Source: Candidatus Zixiibacteriota bacterium (GTDB lineage: Bacteria; Zixibacteria; MSB-5A5; WJJR01). Taken from it: a stretch of 43,756 nt of DNA. Of this stretch, positions 42,408 to 43,756 are shown in pieces. The notes beneath the pieces were generated by a model. That model saw nothing but the letters and a program-made list of their open reading frames with translations, was not told the DNA's origin and searched no databases. How positions within the stretch are numbered: position 1 is the first letter of the stretch; each line of letters starts with the position of its first letter. The translations under genes and the position numbers were made by a program. The stretch lies in the NCBI GenBank assembly GCA_040752595.1, contig JBFMGX010000007.1:13465-57220 (forward strand), given 5' to 3'.

Positions 42408-42555
42408 CCCGCGATCTCTGATCGCGGACAGGGGGCTTTGAGCCCCCTGCGGCGGGCACAGCCCTCTACTGTTTCGCTGACGATGCAAGAAGGCGGGCAG
42501 AGCCCGCCCTACAAGAGCAGCCGAGGATGGAAACGTAGGGCGGGCTTTGCCCGCC
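42408..42555. repeat. Cluster of four hairpins between genes
   Basis: CCGCGAT/ATCGCGG (42409-42426), CAGGGGGCTTTGAGCCCCCTG (42429-42449), AGGCGGGC/GCCCGCCT (42491-42510) and GGGCGGGC/GCCCGCC (42538-42554). The last two are inverted copies of each other around GTAGGGCGGGC. The second differs from 17695-17715 by one base. Confidence 0.7.
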
Positions 42556-42561
42556 GTCGTG

Positions 42562-43266
42562 CTATTCAATCAGGAAACTCGCCCGCACCGTAACCGTGAT
42601 GTCCTTCTGCCGGGTCGAGGTGTTGTACATCCCGTAATCGGAGACCTCGGTGGAGAATGGCTCGGTAATCTGGAAGACACCGACCGAGGAATTCAGCAGC
42701 TTGCGAATTGAGACTCCGGAAGCCGCGGCAATCTCATCGGCGCGCGCCCGCGCGTCTCTCATCGCCTCGGCGAGCAACTGCTTCTTGATCTTCGGCAGAT
42801 CGGAGAGGAAGTACTCGAGACGGGAGTTGTCCAGGATGATCCCCTCGCCAAGGATCGACTTGGGATCGACCGCCAGTCTCTCGATATCCGCAACCCGACT
42901 CGAGACGATCAGAATCGACTGCTGGATGTTGTAGCCGCTCTTCTGCCCTCCCGGACCGTATTGCGGGAACGTGTTGATCGACTGTATCGTGATCTGGTCG
43001 TCGGTCACGCCCTGCGATTTCAGATGATCGATGGTGCCGCGCACGTCATCGTGGATGCGACGGTATCCGTCGGAGATCGCCTGCTCGGTGGCAGTGCGAG
43101 CGATGGTCAGACGCCATTTCACAATGTCGGCCTCGACACGCTTGGTGGCCGCGCCAACAACCCGGATGCTATCCTGGGTCACCCGCGATTGGTAGATCTT
43201 CCACCCCAGCAGGAAGCCGCCCATCGCAATGCCCAAGGCCAGGATCACGCTTGTCTTGATGTTCAT
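42562..43266 (-). CDS. SIMPL-domain (DUF541) protein
   Basis: 234 residues. An N-terminal hydrophobic anchor (about 4-24) is followed by a SIMPL domain: SIRVVGAATKRVEADIVKW, SQGVTDDQITIQSINTFPQY, YNIQQSILIVSSRV and the C-terminal MRDARARADEIAAASGV, ISIRKLLNSSVGVFQI segment. Such proteins are periplasmic or membrane-anchored, with unclear stress roles. The start at 43266 has GAGAGG about eight bases before it; the frame is open to 43425. Confidence 0.88.
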   Translation of the reverse strand: MNIKTSVILALGIAMGGFLLGWKIYQSRVTQDSIRVVGAATKRVEADIVKWRLTIARTATEQAISDGYRRIHDDVRGTIDHLKSQGVTDDQITIQSINTFPQYGPGGQKSGYNIQQSILIVSSRVADIERLAVDPKSILGEGIILDNSRLEYFLSDLPKIKKQLLAEAMRDARARADEIAAASGVSIRKLLNSSVGVFQITEPFSTEVSDYGMYNTSTRQKDITVTVRASFLIE

Positions 43267-43568
43267 CTCACACCTCTCGCACGAAGAGGAAGCCGGTGCG
43301 CCCCTTCTCCAATGACTGGCATTGTACCGCCTCTCCCCCACCACCGCAAGGAGCAAGTGCCGCCGCTGCAACTGCCGACCAACCACGTGGGTCCCCCAAA
43401 CGCCTCGCCGATCATCCGTGGACAATCGACCGATGCCGCACGTCTTGGACGCAGGCCGCTGAATGCCACTCTTGAATGCTGCTGATAACGGGATCGCCGT
43501 ACCGTTGGAGAATCGACTTGACTCGGCCGAAACGACTCCTAGATTGTGGTGTTCGGAGGGAGTCCGAA
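43267..43568. other. Gap between the SIMPL gene and tRNA-Asn
   Basis: 302 bases. I see no gene or clear repeat. A promoter for the tRNA is expected just before 43569 but I could not identify one with confidence. Confidence 0.4.
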
Positions 43569-43641
43569 TCCCCGGTAGCTCAGTCGGTAGAGCAGGCGGC
43601 TGTTAACCGCCTTGTCGCTGGTTCGAGTCCGGCCCGGGGAG
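43569..43641 (+). tRNA. tRNA-Asn (anticodon GTT)
   Basis: A full cloverleaf can be drawn. The acceptor stem is TCCCCGG / CCGGGGA (7 bp), with a D-arm around GCTCAGTCGGTAGAGC. The anticodon stem is GGCGG / CCGCC (43595-43599 with 43607-43611), loop CTGTTAA with anticodon GTT at 43602-43604, and the T-arm carries GGTTCGAGTCC. The discriminator is G at 43641. CCA is not encoded. Nothing recognisable follows up to the window end. Confidence 0.96.
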
Positions 43642-43756
43642 CTTTCAATTGGTCGCCCCTAAGGTCTTATCCCCCAACAAGAAACAGCCGCGTCAACCTG
43701 ACCGTTCTGCGCGTTGCGAACCGACGGAACGTTGCGGGGTTACGGCGGCGGCAAGT

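Overview
The window is about 43.8 kb of densely packed, G+C-rich bacterial chromosome. It has no rRNA, phage, plasmid or transposase genes and one tRNA. The gene mix is Gram-negative-like: SurA-type parvulins, lipoproteins, a TPR plus periplasmic-binding-fold protein, MltG and MurQ. Combined with a pyruvoyl arginine decarboxylase / deoxyhypusine-synthase-like / agmatinase set, a bacterial SET protein and many short dispersed palindromic repeats, it suggests an uncultured lineage of the FCB / candidate-phylum type (Zixibacteria-like). That placement is inference from gene content; no 16S gene is present to confirm it.

Layout. 1-7.6 kb: start of a TSUP permease (cut by the window edge), an OPT-family transporter translationally coupled to a YfhO-type membrane protein, a nested-palindrome intergenic region, a SET-domain protein, an NAD-type isocitrate dehydrogenase, and a divergent DedA protein. 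7.7-16.3 kb (minus strand): mfd, a parvulin lipoprotein, a SurA-like double parvulin, hflX and an orphan receiver-domain protein. 16.5-17.7 kb: a lone SIR2-fold gene bordered by repeats. 17.9-20.7 kb: polyamine genes (argDC, DHS-like, speB) with a recognisable promoter and an internal intrinsic terminator. 20.8-26.5 kb (minus strand): pth, rpsF, rpsR, rplI (no ssb), a bifunctional-nuclease-family protein, a TPR/receptor protein and three small genes of unknown role. 26.7-31.4 kb (plus strand): a PTS EIIA-like protein, a histidine kinase / NtrC-type regulator pair, a lipoprotein and pyrE. 31.6-37.4 kb (minus strand): a UbiA-type phosphoribosyltransferase, an acyl-CoA dehydrogenase, an ATPase plus PIN-like gene pair that looks foreign, a RidA protein and an unknown helical protein with a strong terminator. 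37.7-40.3 kb (plus strand): ruvX, a 54-codon membrane ORF, mltG and murQ. 40.4-43.6 kb: two small zinc-ribbon proteins, a secreted protein, a SIMPL-domain protein and tRNA-Asn.

How the genes fit together. Most are housekeeping: translation, transcription-coupled repair, envelope protein folding, peptidoglycan processing, polyamine and pyrimidine synthesis. Two accessory loci stand out as possible defence or conflict modules: the SIR2-fold gene at 16.5 kb and the ABC-type ATPase plus PIN-like pair at 34.0-35.7 kb. The second is the best candidate in the window for a poorly described system. Gaps between transcription units are filled by at least four families of short palindromic or inverted repeats, some of which create false N-terminal extensions of genes.
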